NCBI GenBank assembly: GCA_021199975.1 | Contig: JAJQHF010000025.1 | Location: forward strand, 6,464 to 12,668 | DNA: 6,205 nucleotides | Direction: 5' to 3' | DNA from: Candidatus Gastranaerophilales bacterium | GTDB lineage: Bacteria > Cyanobacteriota > Vampirovibrionia > Gastranaerophilales > Gastranaerophilaceae | Shown: positions 5,545-6,205 of the stretch, one piece after another | Layout: every line of letters begins with the position of its first letter | Position numbering within the stretch: the first letter of the stretch is position 1 | The notes under the pieces: generated by a model | Databases searched by the model: none | What the model was told of the DNA's origin: nothing | The model's input: only the letters and a program-made list of their open reading frames with translations | Position numbers and translations under genes: made by a program

Positions 5545-6205
5545 TTATAAAATATCCACAACGCTGACACCGTCGCCGCCTTCGGCATTCTCACCGGGGC
5601 GGAATTTGGCTGCGTACGGGCAATGAGCTAAATAATCTCTTATAACCTGCTTTAAAGCACCTGTCCCGTGTCCGTGGATTATATAAACGGGGCTTAAATT
5701 ATAAAGGCTTGCTTTATCAAGATATGCTTCCAATTCATCAAGCGCTTCTTCACATCTGTACCCTCTTAAATCCAATGTTTGAGAGATTGAACGGCGTTCT
5801 ATTGAAAAATCACTTTTATATGTGCCTTTTGCTTTTGCTTCTCGTTTAATTAAATTTTTGTTTAATACGGCAAGTTTATTTTGTTTTATTTTAGTTTTCA
5901 TTAATCCTATTTGAATTTCGACATTTTTATTCTTATCGGGAAGAGAAAGTATGGTTACTTCTTGATTTAAATCCGTAATCATTATTTTATCGCCGATTTT
6001 AGCAGCTGCCCAATTAATGGGAATGTATTTTTCCGCAATTTCATCTTCATCTTTATTAAAATCTTTACGCATTGCAGTTTCAATACCTGCAAGCCTGTGG
6101 AAACTGCGCCGTGCTATTTTTTCGGATTTTTCTTCACGCATTTCTTTTAAAATATCTTTTATTTCTTCTTTTGCTTCCTCCAGTGATGTTTCATATTTTT
6201 TCTTT
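5545..6205 (-). CDS. mutS2: MutS2 family protein, C-terminal part with KOW-like and Smr domains (5' end outside window)
   Basis: The frame is open from the window edge (first full codon ends at 6204) to the TAA at 5545-5547, giving about 219 C-terminal residues; an ATG at 6141 is internal, because upstream codons continue a charged coiled coil (K/E-rich, about residues 1-35 of this fragment). A beta-rich KOW-like segment follows at about residues 69-115 (AAKIGDKIMITDL to KQNKLAVL). The end is an Smr domain with LDLRGYRCEEA starting at about residue 144 and the HGHGTGALK motif starting at about 177, then the GGDGVSVVDIL tail. This order (coiled coil, KOW, Smr) is the usual C-terminus of MutS2. 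Family members bind branched DNA and suppress recombination in some species, while Bacillus subtilis MutS2 acts on collided ribosomes as an ATPase that splits them. The MutS core and ATPase lie outside the window, so they cannot be checked. A stand-alone Smr protein is less likely given the upstream coiled coil. Confidence 0.92.
   Translation of the reverse strand, partial: KKKYETSLEEAKEEIKDILKEMREEKSEKIARRSFHRLAGIETAMRKDFNKDEDEIAEKYIPINWAAAKIGDKIMITDLNQEVTILSLPDKNKNVEIQIGLMKTKIKQNKLAVLNKNLIKREAKAKGTYKSDFSIERRSISQTLDLRGYRCEEALDELEAYLDKASLYNLSPVYIIHGHGTGALKQVIRDYLAHCPYAAKFRPGENAEGGDGVSVVDIL

Noticed and set aside
5545..6141. Complete stand-alone Smr protein starting at the ATG at 6141
   Set aside because: The frame continues upstream to the window edge as a Lys/Glu-rich coiled coil, as expected for MutS2, so the ATG is internal.
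1..6205. CRISPR array, tRNA, rRNA, toxin-antitoxin pair, phage or transposon genes
   Set aside because: I read both strands for regularly spaced repeats, cloverleaf features, paired small ORFs and typical mobile-element motifs and found none that hold up.

Overview
The window is an AT-rich bacterial chromosomal segment (roughly one third G+C by eye) with densely packed, complete, well-behaved genes, standard genetic code and typical Shine-Dalgarno sites. It looks like core genome rather than a mobile island: I see no transposase, integrase, phage gene, CRISPR array, tRNA or rRNA. Low G+C content, a TPR gene next to a secreted WG-repeat gene, a MutS2-type Smr protein and a [2Fe-2S]-type IlvD would fit an uncultured gut-type lineage such as Gastranaerophilales/Melainabacteria, or a low-G+C Bacillota-like bacterium. 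This assignment is a guess; nothing here fixes it.

Layout. The plus strand (18-3199) carries three tightly spaced genes: a 531-residue TPR solenoid protein, a YbgC/FadM-type hotdog acyl-CoA thioesterase starting at TTG behind a strong ribosome binding site, and a secreted WG-repeat protein. Gaps are 14 and 15 bases, so they are probably one transcript. Its promoter lies upstream of the window, and an upstream gene may overlap its first bases. A large imperfect hairpin (3205-3262) fills the gap to the convergent neighbour and probably terminates transcription from both sides.

The minus strand (6205 down to 3265) carries, in transcription order, the C-terminal part of MutS2 (gene start outside the window), a small secreted protein of unknown function with two cysteines, and a complete ilvD (dihydroxy-acid dehydratase, branched-chain amino acid and pantothenate-precursor synthesis). 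ilvD has its own plausible extended -10 promoter and a leader too short for an attenuator or T-box.

The genes do not form one obvious pathway. ilvD and mutS2 are housekeeping. The TPR/thioesterase/WG trio is the only cluster whose joint role is unclear: a cytoplasmic scaffold, a thioester hydrolase and an exported repeat protein. I found no convincing new defence, mobile or RNA system. The points most worth a second look are the two exported cysteine-containing proteins, the intergenic hairpin, and a GC-rich patch at the WG protein's signal-peptide cleavage site.
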